A DNA stretch of 6,802 bases from Pseudomonadota bacterium (GCA_021804455.1 JAJZHT010000065.1:1-6802), one strand, 5' to 3'. Shown: positions 1-6,639, numbered from the stretch's first letter. The notes: generated from the sequence alone by a model not told the origin. Program-made: numbers and translations.

Positions 1-9
1 GAACCGCGT

Positions 10-1008
10 ATGAAAAACAGTAGTAAAATCATCCTTTTATCTTTGCCGTTATACCTGATGGGCGTAACGGTTCAGGCTGATTATTATGATAATGCCATGA
101 GTGCATGGAGTCAGTTTAAGAAAACAAATCCTTTAGGGAAGAAGTCCGATATTCTGGATTTTCTGGAAACCCAAGATGATCCGCATATTATCGCCGCCAC
201 CACGGCAACTGGTTTGGATGTTGGAATTACCAAAAACCCCAGTATTGAACGGGTGAATCGGTTACTGGGCATCTTGGCCCGCAAATTAAAAAACACATCA
301 GAATCGGCAGAGGATCTTCAAGATCAGAAAAACTACGTCAAGTCTGTTAAAGACCACCAATTTCAAGTGTTCCAAACATTTTGGCAACGGTTGCAGATGG
401 GAGATTTTTCTTTCGAAACGATTAAAATTGCAGATATCCGTAAAAAGATAGGAAGACAAGATATTTACCTAACACAAAGCGGGCAATTTTTAATTGGCGA
501 CCCCAAGGGGCATATAACGATCAACGAAATGGATGAGTCCAACCTTTCTGGCTTTGTGTGGCGGGGGAAATTCGATCCCGTGACCTATCGTAAAATTTAT
601 CAGGAATTCCCGTGGTTAGATACTTTTGATTATAAGGTCCAATCCGGCAGTACAGGACAAGACGTAGCCTCCCTGTTGTTGAATGTACGCGAATTTGATC
701 AAATGGATCTCGATATCTCAACCTCTGTGACGCTTTCAGCCCCTGTTAAAGTTTCTGCACAACAGTTAAATATTCGTGGCGAAGGCGACTTGACACGTTT
801 CCTAACAGCCGATTCAAAAATAAAATCGCTTTCCTTAATGGGGCGTTCAAAGAAGGTTCTCTCTGTAGCTGAAATCGCCTTAATTGGCAAAATTCACGAT
901 GCTTCAATTTTGGAGGAGTTTATCACAGATGATCAGGCTTGTGAGGCCACCATAAAGTCTACGAAGCTTTCCTTACCCTGGAAGATCAAGAAAAGCAACA
1001 CATTTTAG
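10..1008 (+). CDS. Predicted secreted protein, no recognised family (332 aa)
   Basis: I do not recognise this protein. Its N-terminus is a good Sec signal peptide: lysines at residues 2 and 6, a hydrophobic core at about 7-20, and a Val-Gln-Ala site predicting cleavage after Ala23. No lipobox cysteine is present, so a soluble periplasmic or exported protein is likely. The mature part begins acidic and aromatic (DYYDNAMSAW). It has a charged, probably helical stretch at about 78-120, and a region at about 225-260 with alternating polar and hydrophobic residues that suggests beta-strands. There is one late cysteine (Cys311). No transmembrane segment follows the signal. The ATG at 10 is chosen because the signal peptide begins there, but only nine bases precede it, the frame is open to the window edge and no Shine-Dalgarno is visible. 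The next gene, also secreted, starts 15 bases downstream, so co-transcription is likely. Function unknown. Confidence 0.8.
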   Translation: MKNSSKIILLSLPLYLMGVTVQADYYDNAMSAWSQFKKTNPLGKKSDILDFLETQDDPHIIAATTATGLDVGITKNPSIERVNRLLGILARKLKNTSESAEDLQDQKNYVKSVKDHQFQVFQTFWQRLQMGDFSFETIKIADIRKKIGRQDIYLTQSGQFLIGDPKGHITINEMDESNLSGFVWRGKFDPVTYRKIYQEFPWLDTFDYKVQSGSTGQDVASLLLNVREFDQMDLDISTSVTLSAPVKVSAQQLNIRGEGDLTRFLTADSKIKSLSLMGRSKKVLSVAEIALIGKIHDASILEEFITDDQACEATIKSTKLSLPWKIKKSNTF

Positions 1009-1023
1009 AAAGGAATCTTTAAC
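1009..1023 (+). promoter_or_regulatory. Ribosome binding site for the second secreted protein
   Basis: AAAGGA at 1009-1014 lies nine bases before the ATG at 1024 and directly after the TAG stop of the preceding gene (1006-1008). The whole 15-base gap is taken up by this site, so no separate promoter or terminator fits between the two genes. This supports one transcript. Confidence 0.6.
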
Positions 1024-2196
1024 ATGAAAAAGACCATCAAAGAAACTCTCAGCCTATCTATATTATGGTTTGGGCTTTTAAATACATGCTTGTCCACAGC
1101 CCAAGCTGCTCAAAAACAGATTGATTTTGGAGGAGAATCATCTTCATCTTCACTTGTCAAATCGGTGGGTCAAGAAGTTATGGATCCGGATCTCTTGAAT
1201 ACAACGGGCATTGCCAAAGCTGTTAAAGAGGGAGATGCGAACTTTATGAAAGACTTTATCAACGATGTTTTCCCTTTATCTTATGTTGAGGCCTATAAGG
1301 GGTTAACCATTTTATCTCGTAACCAAAAGACGATTGATTCTTTGATGAATGTTCTTGAAAATTCCGCTGCTATTAAAGCTTTGTTTAACGGAGATGGCCA
1401 AAGATATGCTTTGTTTCAAAACTATATTAAAGGATCGCGCGCTGCCGTTGACAATGCCGTTAATAAAAATCCTTTTTTCCATCAATTCGTTGAGGCCTCT
1501 CAAGAATTGCTGGTCACGATTGAGGACGTGGGGCGACAGTTTTGTGCTAAATTAATACAGAAATATCCTACCGAAGCACCCAAACTTTTAGAGGATGCTT
1601 CTCCTGTAAAAGCTATTGAAGACGTTAAAAAGGATAATTTTGCCCTTCTTAAAGACCAAGAAGAAAAAAACGCTTTGCAAACTTTGATTAGAATTCATGG
1701 CAAAAAAGCAGCAACCTTAAACCTGGATGATTTTGTCCAACAAGCAGGAGGAAAAGAGCGTGCTGCGGAAGTCTTAGAATTCGGGCTTAAAATCTGTGAT
1801 GAAATTCAGACCATTATTAAAAAGGCTAAAGACGGGATTAATAAGGTGAAAAGTGCCCCTGTTCTTGATACTTCACGGGGTGGTCTAGGGTTTATGGATC
1901 ATGATATCTTGACTTTAACCTACGGGCAAAATTACCCCGCCATACAAAACTATCTGCAAATATGGGATAAAGCTTATCAAATAAAAGATGATTTGATGGC
2001 AGAGTGGCGTACTCCCGGTGGTAAAACAGTTAAAATGGCGGATTTAAATGCTGCTGAACGATTGTACGCAATGGCCTATAACGGTGATTTCGCCAGAGCC
2101 TATGGCGAAGCTCCCCGAAATCAGGATGACCATAGACAAGAGCGTGCTGATTTCAAAAAAATGGTACAAGAAATTATTGAACAACTAAAAAAATAA
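1024..2196 (+). CDS. Predicted secreted helical protein, no recognised family (390 aa)
   Basis: I do not recognise this protein. It opens with a signal peptide: lysines at 2, 3 and 6, a hydrophobic core at about 9-24, and an Ala-Gln-Ala site with cleavage after Ala28 or Ala29. A serine-rich linker (about 39-46) follows. The rest reads as mostly alpha-helical, with long charged amphipathic stretches at about 195-275 and a Lys/Glu/Gln-rich C-terminus at about 365-390. A Gly-rich turn with GGLGFMDHD lies at about 286-294. The three cysteines are Cys22 inside the signal, Cys174 and Cys258, so one disulfide is possible in the mature protein. No membrane segment follows the signal. The DNA is visibly A/T-richer than the minus-strand genes: 1621-1680 has 20 G/C in 60 bases. 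It shares no obvious similarity with its upstream partner. A substrate of secretion or a periplasmic factor is possible, but that is inference from location only. Confidence 0.8.
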   Translation: MKKTIKETLSLSILWFGLLNTCLSTAQAAQKQIDFGGESSSSSLVKSVGQEVMDPDLLNTTGIAKAVKEGDANFMKDFINDVFPLSYVEAYKGLTILSRNQKTIDSLMNVLENSAAIKALFNGDGQRYALFQNYIKGSRAAVDNAVNKNPFFHQFVEASQELLVTIEDVGRQFCAKLIQKYPTEAPKLLEDASPVKAIEDVKKDNFALLKDQEEKNALQTLIRIHGKKAATLNLDDFVQQAGGKERAAEVLEFGLKICDEIQTIIKKAKDGINKVKSAPVLDTSRGGLGFMDHDILTLTYGQNYPAIQNYLQIWDKAYQIKDDLMAEWRTPGGKTVKMADLNAAERLYAMAYNGDFARAYGEAPRNQDDHRQERADFKKMVQEIIEQLKK

Positions 2197-2199
2197 ATT

Positions 2200-2227
2200 T
2201 AAGGGGATGGGGGGTTATGCCCCCTTA
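2200..2227. terminator. Possible bidirectional terminator at a convergent junction
   Basis: G-run 2210-2214 pairs with C-run 2220-2224 around a five-base loop. An alternative longer pairing joins TAAGGGG (2200-2206) to CCCCTTA (2221-2227). T-rich DNA follows on the plus strand (about 2230-2238) and, after a short gap, on the minus strand (the A-rich tract at about 2187-2200 read in reverse). Both flanking genes end here head to head, 18 bases apart, and the hairpin includes the last codons and stop of the glycosyltransferase gene. The T-tracts do not abut the stem perfectly, so termination efficiency is uncertain. Confidence 0.4.
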
Positions 2228-3168
2228 CCAATATTTTTATCCTCAATCACCTCGCGGATCACAAAGCGGGGGCGTTGGCTCAGGGTTTGAAAAACCCGTC
2301 CTAAATATTCCCCCACCAGGCCAATACCCATAATGACGACACTAACCAAAAAGAATAAGATGGCAAACAGGGTGAAAACACCCTCTACCTCGGGCCCCAC
2401 CATAAGACGCCGCACCAATAAATAGACCACCAAAAGGCCACTCAGTCCTGAAACCGCCATCCCAAACAAAGTAAACAATTGCAACGGTACCAAAGAAAAA
2501 CTGGTAATCAGGTCGAAACTGACCCGAATCAATTGATACAAACTGTATTTAGAAGACCCCACCACCCTGGGCTCATGCCGCATTTCAACCTCGGCCGGAT
2601 TCAGGGCAAACTTGTATCCCAGGGCGGGGATAAAGGTTGAGCGTTCCTGGGATGCCACAATTTTGTCAATAATATGGCGATGATACGCCCGAAACATACA
2701 CCCCTGGTCACGCATCTGAATATCCGTCAACGTCGCCCTTACCCAATTCATCAATTTAGAAATATAGGTTCTGAAAATATTATCTTTGCGGTGATCACGA
2801 TAGCTGCCGACATAATCATGTCCCTGATCCATTTTTTCCAGCAATTTATAAATTTCTTCGGGGGGATTTTGCAAATCAGCATCCAAATTAATGACCACGT
2901 GTCCTCGACTTTTTTCAAAAGCGGCCATAATCGCCATATGTTGACCGTAATTGCCATGAAAATCGATGATTCGCACCTTGTCCGGGTAACGCTGATAATA
3001 CTGCTTTAAAACAGCTAACGATTGATCCTTACTGCCATCGTTGGTAAAAATCACTTCATAGGTTTTATGCAGGGCATCCAGGCTTTTAAACAAACGTTCG
3101 CATAGAAAAGGAAGGGTTTCTTCCTCGTTATAAACGGGTATTACTACCGAAAGATAGGGTTGAACCAT
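2215..3168 (-). CDS. ArnC-like family 2 glycosyltransferase, membrane anchored (317 aa)
   Basis: A GT-A fold family 2 glycosyltransferase that probably moves a sugar from a nucleotide donor to undecaprenyl phosphate on the inner face of the cytoplasmic membrane. Visible features are the start SVVIPVYNEEETLP (about 7-20), the acidic NDGS motif (43-46), NYGQH (73-77), the metal-binding DAD in LDADLQNPPEE (about 95-105), RDQGCMFRAY (153-162) and STFIP (177-181). Two membrane helices follow at about 228-254 and 264-290, ending in GEYLGRVF. Recalled against E. coli ArnC, these motifs and the two-helix tail agree closely in order and length, but no other arn gene is present, so the sugar is unknown and no symbol is given. 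The ATG at 3168 is preferred over a TTG at 3171: AGAGG (3176-3180) is seven bases from the ATG and only four from the TTG. The ATG overlaps the proC stop by one base (TGATG), implying coupled translation. Confidence 0.9.
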   Translation of the reverse strand: MVQPYLSVVIPVYNEEETLPFLCERLFKSLDALHKTYEVIFTNDGSKDQSLAVLKQYYQRYPDKVRIIDFHGNYGQHMAIMAAFEKSRGHVVINLDADLQNPPEEIYKLLEKMDQGHDYVGSYRDHRKDNIFRTYISKLMNWVRATLTDIQMRDQGCMFRAYHRHIIDKIVASQERSTFIPALGYKFALNPAEVEMRHEPRVVGSSKYSLYQLIRVSFDLITSFSLVPLQLFTLFGMAVSGLSGLLVVYLLVRRLMVGPEVEGVFTLFAILFFLVSVVIMGIGLVGEYLGRVFQTLSQRPRFVIREVIEDKNIGKGA

Positions 3169-3971
3169 CAAAGGACCTCTTTTTTAACCGATGTTTTTTT
3201 TAAATAATCGTGCCCCAAACGCTGGGCACGTTGATAGGCAGAGTCTGTTGCCTTTTTTACCAGAGGTAACAATCCCACCTGGGGGTTGTTTAATAACTCC
3301 AAAGCTGCGGCGGTCGTCCCCTGAGGGCTGGTAACTTGTTGACGTAGGGCCGAGGCAGACTCTGTTGTGTTTTGTAAAGTTACACCCGCACCAATGGCCG
3401 TTTGACGGGCCAAAGTCATCGCTGTTTCAAAAGGGAGTCCTAAAATTTCTCCTGCCTGGGCCAAGGCCTCAACCATGGCATAAAAATAGGCGGGGCCACT
3501 GCCAGAAAGGGCTGTTACCGCATCTAATTGTTGTTCTTCCTCTACCCATACCGTTTTACCCAGAGGGCGAAATAAGGTTTCAACCAAAGGTAAAGATCCT
3601 TGGGTCGAAATCAATCCTGTTATTCCTTCACCAAACTGCACCGCAAGGTTAGGCATGGCCCTTACAATCGGGGCATGGTATAAAAATTGCCTGAAAAAGG
3701 CAAAAGGTACGCCTGCGGCTACACTTATCCAAAGATGGTTGGGTGCATCGAAAAGGGGACTGTAAAGGGGCATGATGGTATCAATAATCTGGGGTTTGAC
3801 CGCCAGTACAATCGCATCGGGTTGATACCCTGTGGGCAATTCATCAGGGTGACGTAAACAGTCGGGATAGGTTGGATCCATAACCGTTAGATCATAAAAA
3901 GGCTGCCATCCCTTAACCAGGGCAGATCCCATCGCCCCGCATCCCACAATTAAGATTTTCTTCTGGTTCAT
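3168..3971 (-). CDS. proC: Pyrroline-5-carboxylate reductase
   Basis: Catalyses the last step of proline synthesis, reduction of 1-pyrroline-5-carboxylate to proline with NAD(P)H, in the cytoplasm. The 267 aa length is normal for the family. The N-terminal Rossmann fold shows ILIVGCGAMGSALVKGW (about 6-22, Gly-x-Gly-x-x-Gly loop). The strand-loop AVKP (57-60), the VRAMPNLA block (about 103-110) and the C-terminal helical dimerisation domain with LSGSGPAYFYAMVEAL (155-170) follow. The family signature LRQQVTSPQGTTAAAL (209-224) is intact, so an active enzyme is expected. The start at 3971 sits directly before the nucleotide-binding strand, with only a weak A/G-rich ribosome site before it (AAAAGAAAAG). 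trhO ends 34 bases upstream and no terminator is visible between them, so they probably share a transcript. The last base of the proC stop is the first base of the glycosyltransferase ATG. Confidence 0.96.
   Translation of the reverse strand: MNQKKILIVGCGAMGSALVKGWQPFYDLTVMDPTYPDCLRHPDELPTGYQPDAIVLAVKPQIIDTIMPLYSPLFDAPNHLWISVAAGVPFAFFRQFLYHAPIVRAMPNLAVQFGEGITGLISTQGSLPLVETLFRPLGKTVWVEEEQQLDAVTALSGSGPAYFYAMVEALAQAGEILGLPFETAMTLARQTAIGAGVTLQNTTESASALRQQVTSPQGTTAAALELLNNPQVGLLPLVKKATDSAYQRAQRLGHDYLKKTSVKKEVL
3176..3180 (-). promoter_or_regulatory. Ribosome binding site that decides the glycosyltransferase start
   Basis: On the minus strand AGAGG lies seven bases before the ATG at 3168, inside the last codons of proC. 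The in-frame TTG at 3171 would be only four bases away. The spacing favours the ATG, which also gives the TGATG overlap with the proC stop. Confidence 0.6.
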
Positions 3972-4005
3972 GAAACTTTTCTTTTAAAAAACGAAACTCA
4001 TACGC

Positions 4006-4920
4006 CTAGGGATAGCGCGACACACCGATATGCTGTTGATTTCGAGAGGCTGCCAATTCAATTTGCCGTTGGCGTTCGCGTAAACGTTGTTTTTTTTCCA
4101 GACTTAAATCCGCGGCACAGGCTGGACAAGAGACACCCTGTTCATAATTAGGGGATTGTTTATCCCGGGCCGTTACCGGCATACGACACCCATGACAAAG
4201 ATCATGTTGACCCTGGATTAACCCATGGGCCACGCCTACGCGTTGATCAAAGACAAAGCAATCGCCTTGCCATAAACTTTCTTCAGAAGGAATGGTTTCT
4301 AAATATTTCAAAATCCCTCCCTTGAGGTGATAGACATTTTCAAACCCTTCAGACAGCATGTAAGAGGAAGCCTTTTCACAGCGAATACCCCCTGTACAAT
4401 ACATGGCAATTTTTTTATGTTTTTTAGGATCAAATTGGGATCGAACCACATCGGGAAATTCCGTAAAACAGTCTGTTTGAGGGTTAATGGCTCCTTGAAA
4501 AGCGCCGATTTTAACCTCATAATCGTTACGGGTGTCAATCAAAATAACTTCCGGATCTTGAATCAAACGATTCCAGTCTTGTGGTTCAACATAGGTTCCC
4601 ACCTTTTGCGTTGGATCAACACCAGGAACTCGCAAGGTTACAATCTCCTTTTTTAATTTAATCTTTAACCGATAAAAAGGGCATCGCTCGCTGGTGGACT
4701 CTTTATATTCAAGGTTATGAAAACGTTCATCTTTTTCAAACCACGCATTCAAGGCATCAATGGCGGCACGTTTCCCCGCAACAGTACCATTAATCCCTTC
4801 CTCGGCCAACAACAGGGTTCCTTTAATCTGATTTTGTTCGCAGAGGTCTTTAAGGATGAGCTGTAAAGCCTGATAGTCTGTTAATTTCACAAATTTGTAT
4901 AAGGCAGCGATAATAAACAT
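4006..4920 (-). CDS. trhO: tRNA uridine-34 hydroxylase, rhodanese-domain (TrhO/YceA family)
   Basis: TrhO makes 5-hydroxyuridine at wobble position 34 of certain tRNAs, a reaction described for the E. coli enzyme as oxygen-dependent. At 304 aa it has the usual family layout. An N-terminal acylphosphatase-like domain begins FIIAALYKF (2-10) and contains the family hallmark [14 protein letters not shown] (36-49). A linker with [18 protein letters not shown] (79-96) follows. The rhodanese domain (about 113-215) carries DTRNDYE (129-135) and the active loop CTGGIRCEK (175-183), with catalytic Cys175. A C-terminal four-cysteine module, Cys242/Cys245 and Cys265/Cys268, probably binds metal. The start at 4920 matches the conserved beginning of the family, although no strong Shine-Dalgarno precedes it. 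Everything needed for activity seems present. It lies upstream of proC with a 34-base gap and downstream of coq7 with an 83-base gap. Confidence 0.95.
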   Translation of the reverse strand: MFIIAALYKFVKLTDYQALQLILKDLCEQNQIKGTLLLAEEGINGTVAGKRAAIDALNAWFEKDERFHNLEYKESTSERCPFYRLKIKLKKEIVTLRVPGVDPTQKVGTYVEPQDWNRLIQDPEVILIDTRNDYEVKIGAFQGAINPQTDCFTEFPDVVRSQFDPKKHKKIAMYCTGGIRCEKASSYMLSEGFENVYHLKGGILKYLETIPSEESLWQGDCFVFDQRVGVAHGLIQGQHDLCHGCRMPVTARDKQSPNYEQGVSCPACAADLSLEKKQRLRERQRQIELAASRNQQHIGVSRYP

Positions 4921-5003
4921 GATTTTTCAAGAACAACATTTTATTTGATCGCCACTATATCATGTTGCCCTTCAAGGAACGAAGAAAAAACAACGTTTTT
5001 TAT
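4921..5003 (-). promoter_or_regulatory. Spacer upstream of trhO with possible -10 box and weak hairpin
   Basis: On the minus strand TATAGT (4954-4959) differs from the sigma-70 -10 consensus at one base and would place a transcript start near 4947, about 27 bases before the trhO ATG. No convincing -35 is seen at the right distance. Short inverted repeats TTC-AAG-GAA (4971-4979) and TTC-AA-GAA (4926-4933) flank the -10 and could bind a regulator. An all-A/T stem with one G-C pair (4985-4991 with 4995-5001) just after the coq7 stop is too weak to call a terminator. Whether transcription reads through from coq7 cannot be decided by eye. Confidence 0.3.
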
Positions 5004-5513
5004 CTAGAATCGTGAGGAAAGCCAAATGGCTGCTTTAGAAAGGGTGCTTATAACCTGATCAATAACAGGAAAACAGGGGGCCTCTTGCCCCCCTTGATCC
5101 ATAGCTATCTGACGGTGGACCAATTCATCCTGATGACACTCTTGAATCACTTGCAAAACCTCTGCATAGTCTGGTTGTCCTTGTAATTCCTCTTCTTGTT
5201 GGCGGTAGTGGTCATCAATCACCGTTTCAACAGCAATGGTACAAGCATGAGCGGTCTTTTCTCCTGCCAAGGCAGTCGCTACGCCCAAACCATAGGCGGC
5301 GATGGACCACAAGGGTTGGAAGAGGGTAGGGCTTATTTTGTGAGTAATCAGCAGCTGATTAAACTTTTTTAAATGCTCTTCTTCATGCTCAGCCATTGTT
5401 TGAAGAGCGGGGTTTGCTTTCAGAACAGCCAACTGCCCCTTATAAATACGAACAGCACCGTATTCACCGGCCTGATCAACCCGCAAAATACGTTCTAAAT
5501 CTTGGCGGCGCAT
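5004..5513 (-). CDS. coq7: COQ7-type demethoxyubiquinol hydroxylase (169 aa)
   Basis: A di-iron monooxygenase that hydroxylates demethoxyubiquinol with O2, the penultimate step of ubiquinone synthesis, as a peripheral membrane protein. All six expected iron ligands are visible: Glu17 in QAGEYGA, Glu44 and His47 in the first ExxH (EEEH), Glu96 in AVETVIDDHY, and Glu130 and His133 in the second ExxH (ELVH). The reading frame is open further upstream to an ATG at 5624, but I choose the ATG at 5513. The family similarity begins right there (MRRQDLERILRVDQAGEYG), AGGAG (5521-5525) sits seven bases before it, and the extra 37 residues are only the dsbB gene read in another frame. With this start the gene overlaps the end of dsbB by 19 bases, which suggests coupled translation. 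The length fits short bacterial and mitochondrial mature COQ7. It is distinct from the flavin enzyme UbiF used by E. coli. Confidence 0.95.
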   Translation of the reverse strand: MRRQDLERILRVDQAGEYGAVRIYKGQLAVLKANPALQTMAEHEEEHLKKFNQLLITHKISPTLFQPLWSIAAYGLGVATALAGEKTAHACTIAVETVIDDHYRQQEEELQGQPDYAEVLQVIQECHQDELVHRQIAMDQGGQEAPCFPVIDQVISTLSKAAIWLSSRF

Positions 5514-6028
5514 GGGCGTGCTCCTATGCTGATTCCTAAAGAAATCATGACAACCATGCTTAAAGCCAAGGTGTTCCATAATGTGGCTGAAAACCCAAAC
5601 AAGCGCCAATTGACCTGACTGCAACGAGGCCTCGAAGAATCTGCTTGGATGCTATGTCGTAAAAGGGAGATTTTTTGTTGAACGGTTAATTCTTTATCAT
5701 CAACCGAGGAATAAGCTAAGGAATGGTGACAGGCGGAAGGTTCAGACCACCATTTTTGTTCAACTCCCAAATGATAAAAGCTCAGCGCCATGGCCCCTAT
5801 CAGTAACAGCAAGCGCAAGATTCTAAGCCACATCCAACCCGAAAAACGTACCAGGAAAAGACTGGTCGCCAAAATTACCCAATATAACCCCCGTAAGTAC
5901 AAACACAGATGGCAAGGCTTAATATGATAAAATAACTCGGCTGTTAACGCGAACGCCAAACTTCCAGCGATAAAAACTAAGATGAATAAGTTCAGATTTT
6001 TTTCATGAAAATACGAGCAATTCTTCAT
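5495..6028 (-). CDS. dsbB: DsbB-family disulfide bond formation protein (177 aa)
   Basis: An inner-membrane thiol oxidase that re-oxidises periplasmic DsbA and passes the electrons to ubiquinone. Four membrane helices are visible, at about 11-30, 45-63, 68-86 and 150-170. The first periplasmic loop carries the quinone-linked pair Cys39-x-x-Cys42 (KPCHLCLYLRG). The second loop carries the DsbA-reactive pair Cys100 (PSAC) and Cys136 (RPRC). The loop ends in the family-typical VNWRLFGFSATLWN (139-152). The 36-residue step between the second pair is somewhat longer than the 26 between Cys104 and Cys130 of E. coli DsbB. Two further cysteines are Cys4 and Cys173. The start at 6028 overlaps the stop of the DedA-like gene by one base (TGATG) and lacks a strong Shine-Dalgarno, so it probably depends on translation of the upstream gene. 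No dsbA is in the window. Confidence 0.92.
   Translation of the reverse strand: MKNCSYFHEKNLNLFILVFIAGSLAFALTAELFYHIKPCHLCLYLRGLYWVILATSLFLVRFSGWMWLRILRLLLLIGAMALSFYHLGVEQKWWSEPSACHHSLAYSSVDDKELTVQQKISLLRHSIQADSSRPRCSQVNWRLFGFSATLWNTLALSMVVMISLGISIGARPCAAKI
5521..5525 (-). promoter_or_regulatory. Ribosome binding site that decides the coq7 start
   Basis: AGGAG on the minus strand, seven bases before the ATG at 5513 and inside the end of dsbB. It is the best Shine-Dalgarno in the window and argues against the upstream in-frame ATG at 5624. Confidence 0.7.
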
Positions 6029-6639
6029 CAGACCACAAACTTAAAGACAACAAACCCTAGGATAATTATGCCCAGAGTGGCCGTTAAGAACAAGCCTAGA
6101 TATTGTTCAATCCATGGACGCGCCCAAGGTCCACACCACCATAATAAGCCCGATAAAAGGTAGAAACGGAAGCCCCGTGCAATAACGGAGGCGGCTAAAA
6201 AGACTTTTACATCAAATCCTGCTACTCCACTGGCAATTGTTACCAATTTATAGGGAATGGGGGTTAGGCCTTTAAGGACAATAATCCAGAACCCCCATTC
6301 GGCAAAACCTTGCTGAAACCGCTGGAATCCTTCCGATAAATTATAGGTTTCAATCACCCAATTCCCTAAACTGTTATAAAGGTAATAGCCAATCGCATAC
6401 CCCAGCAATCCACCCAGAACCGAACTGATCGTGCATAAAAACGCCAAACGCCAAGCTTGATGCCGATTGGCCAAAATCATAGGGATTAATAACAAATCGG
6501 GTGGCAAAGGAAAAACTGAACTTTCAGCAAAAGAGATAAGACAAAGCAGCCAAACAGCCTGGGGGGTATTGGACGTTTCTAAAATTCGGTCATACCAAGA
6601 GCGTAACCATTTTTTTGGAGGGTGAGCCGTTAAAGTCAT
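6028..6639 (-). CDS. DedA/YqaA-family membrane protein (203 aa)
   Basis: A small polytopic inner-membrane protein of the DedA superfamily (SNARE-associated/VTT fold), closest in character to the YqaA branch. Related DedA proteins are linked to flipping of lipid carriers such as undecaprenyl phosphate and to envelope homeostasis, but the substrate of this branch is not established. Visible family features are FAESSVFPLPPDLLLIPM (37-54) with Glu39 and the Pro pair in a re-entrant loop, small-residue helix packing GGLLGYAIGYYLY (76-88), the second loop KGLTPIPYKLVTIASGVAG (123-141), and an Arg in SVIARGFRFYLLSGLLWW (151-168). A last hydrophobic helix runs at about 180-200. The start at 6639 has AAGGA (6644-6648) four bases before it. 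It is the first gene of the overlapping cluster with dsbB and coq7. Confidence 0.9.
   Translation of the reverse strand: MTLTAHPPKKWLRSWYDRILETSNTPQAVWLLCLISFAESSVFPLPPDLLLIPMILANRHQAWRLAFLCTISSVLGGLLGYAIGYYLYNSLGNWVIETYNLSEGFQRFQQGFAEWGFWIIVLKGLTPIPYKLVTIASGVAGFDVKVFLAASVIARGFRFYLLSGLLWWCGPWARPWIEQYLGLFLTATLGIIILGFVVFKFVV

Noticed and set aside
2674..3009. 111-codon plus-strand open frame inside the glycosyltransferase gene
   Set aside because: It is antisense to a well-conserved gene, has no family features and no plausible ribosome site or neighbours.
3169..3171. TTG start for the glycosyltransferase
   Set aside because: The following ATG has better spacing from the ribosome site and gives a standard TGATG overlap with proC.
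4327..4656. 109-codon plus-strand open frame opposite trhO
   Set aside because: It is antisense to the conserved rhodanese region and its composition follows from that gene.
4985..5001. Hairpin AAAAAAC/GTTTTTT after coq7 as a terminator
   Set aside because: The stem is almost all A-T with a three-base loop, so it is too weak to support more than a note.
5514..5624. N-terminal extension of coq7 by 37 residues from an ATG at 5624
   Set aside because: The extension has no COQ7-like sequence, lies wholly inside dsbB in another frame, and an ideal AGGAG marks the ATG at 5513.
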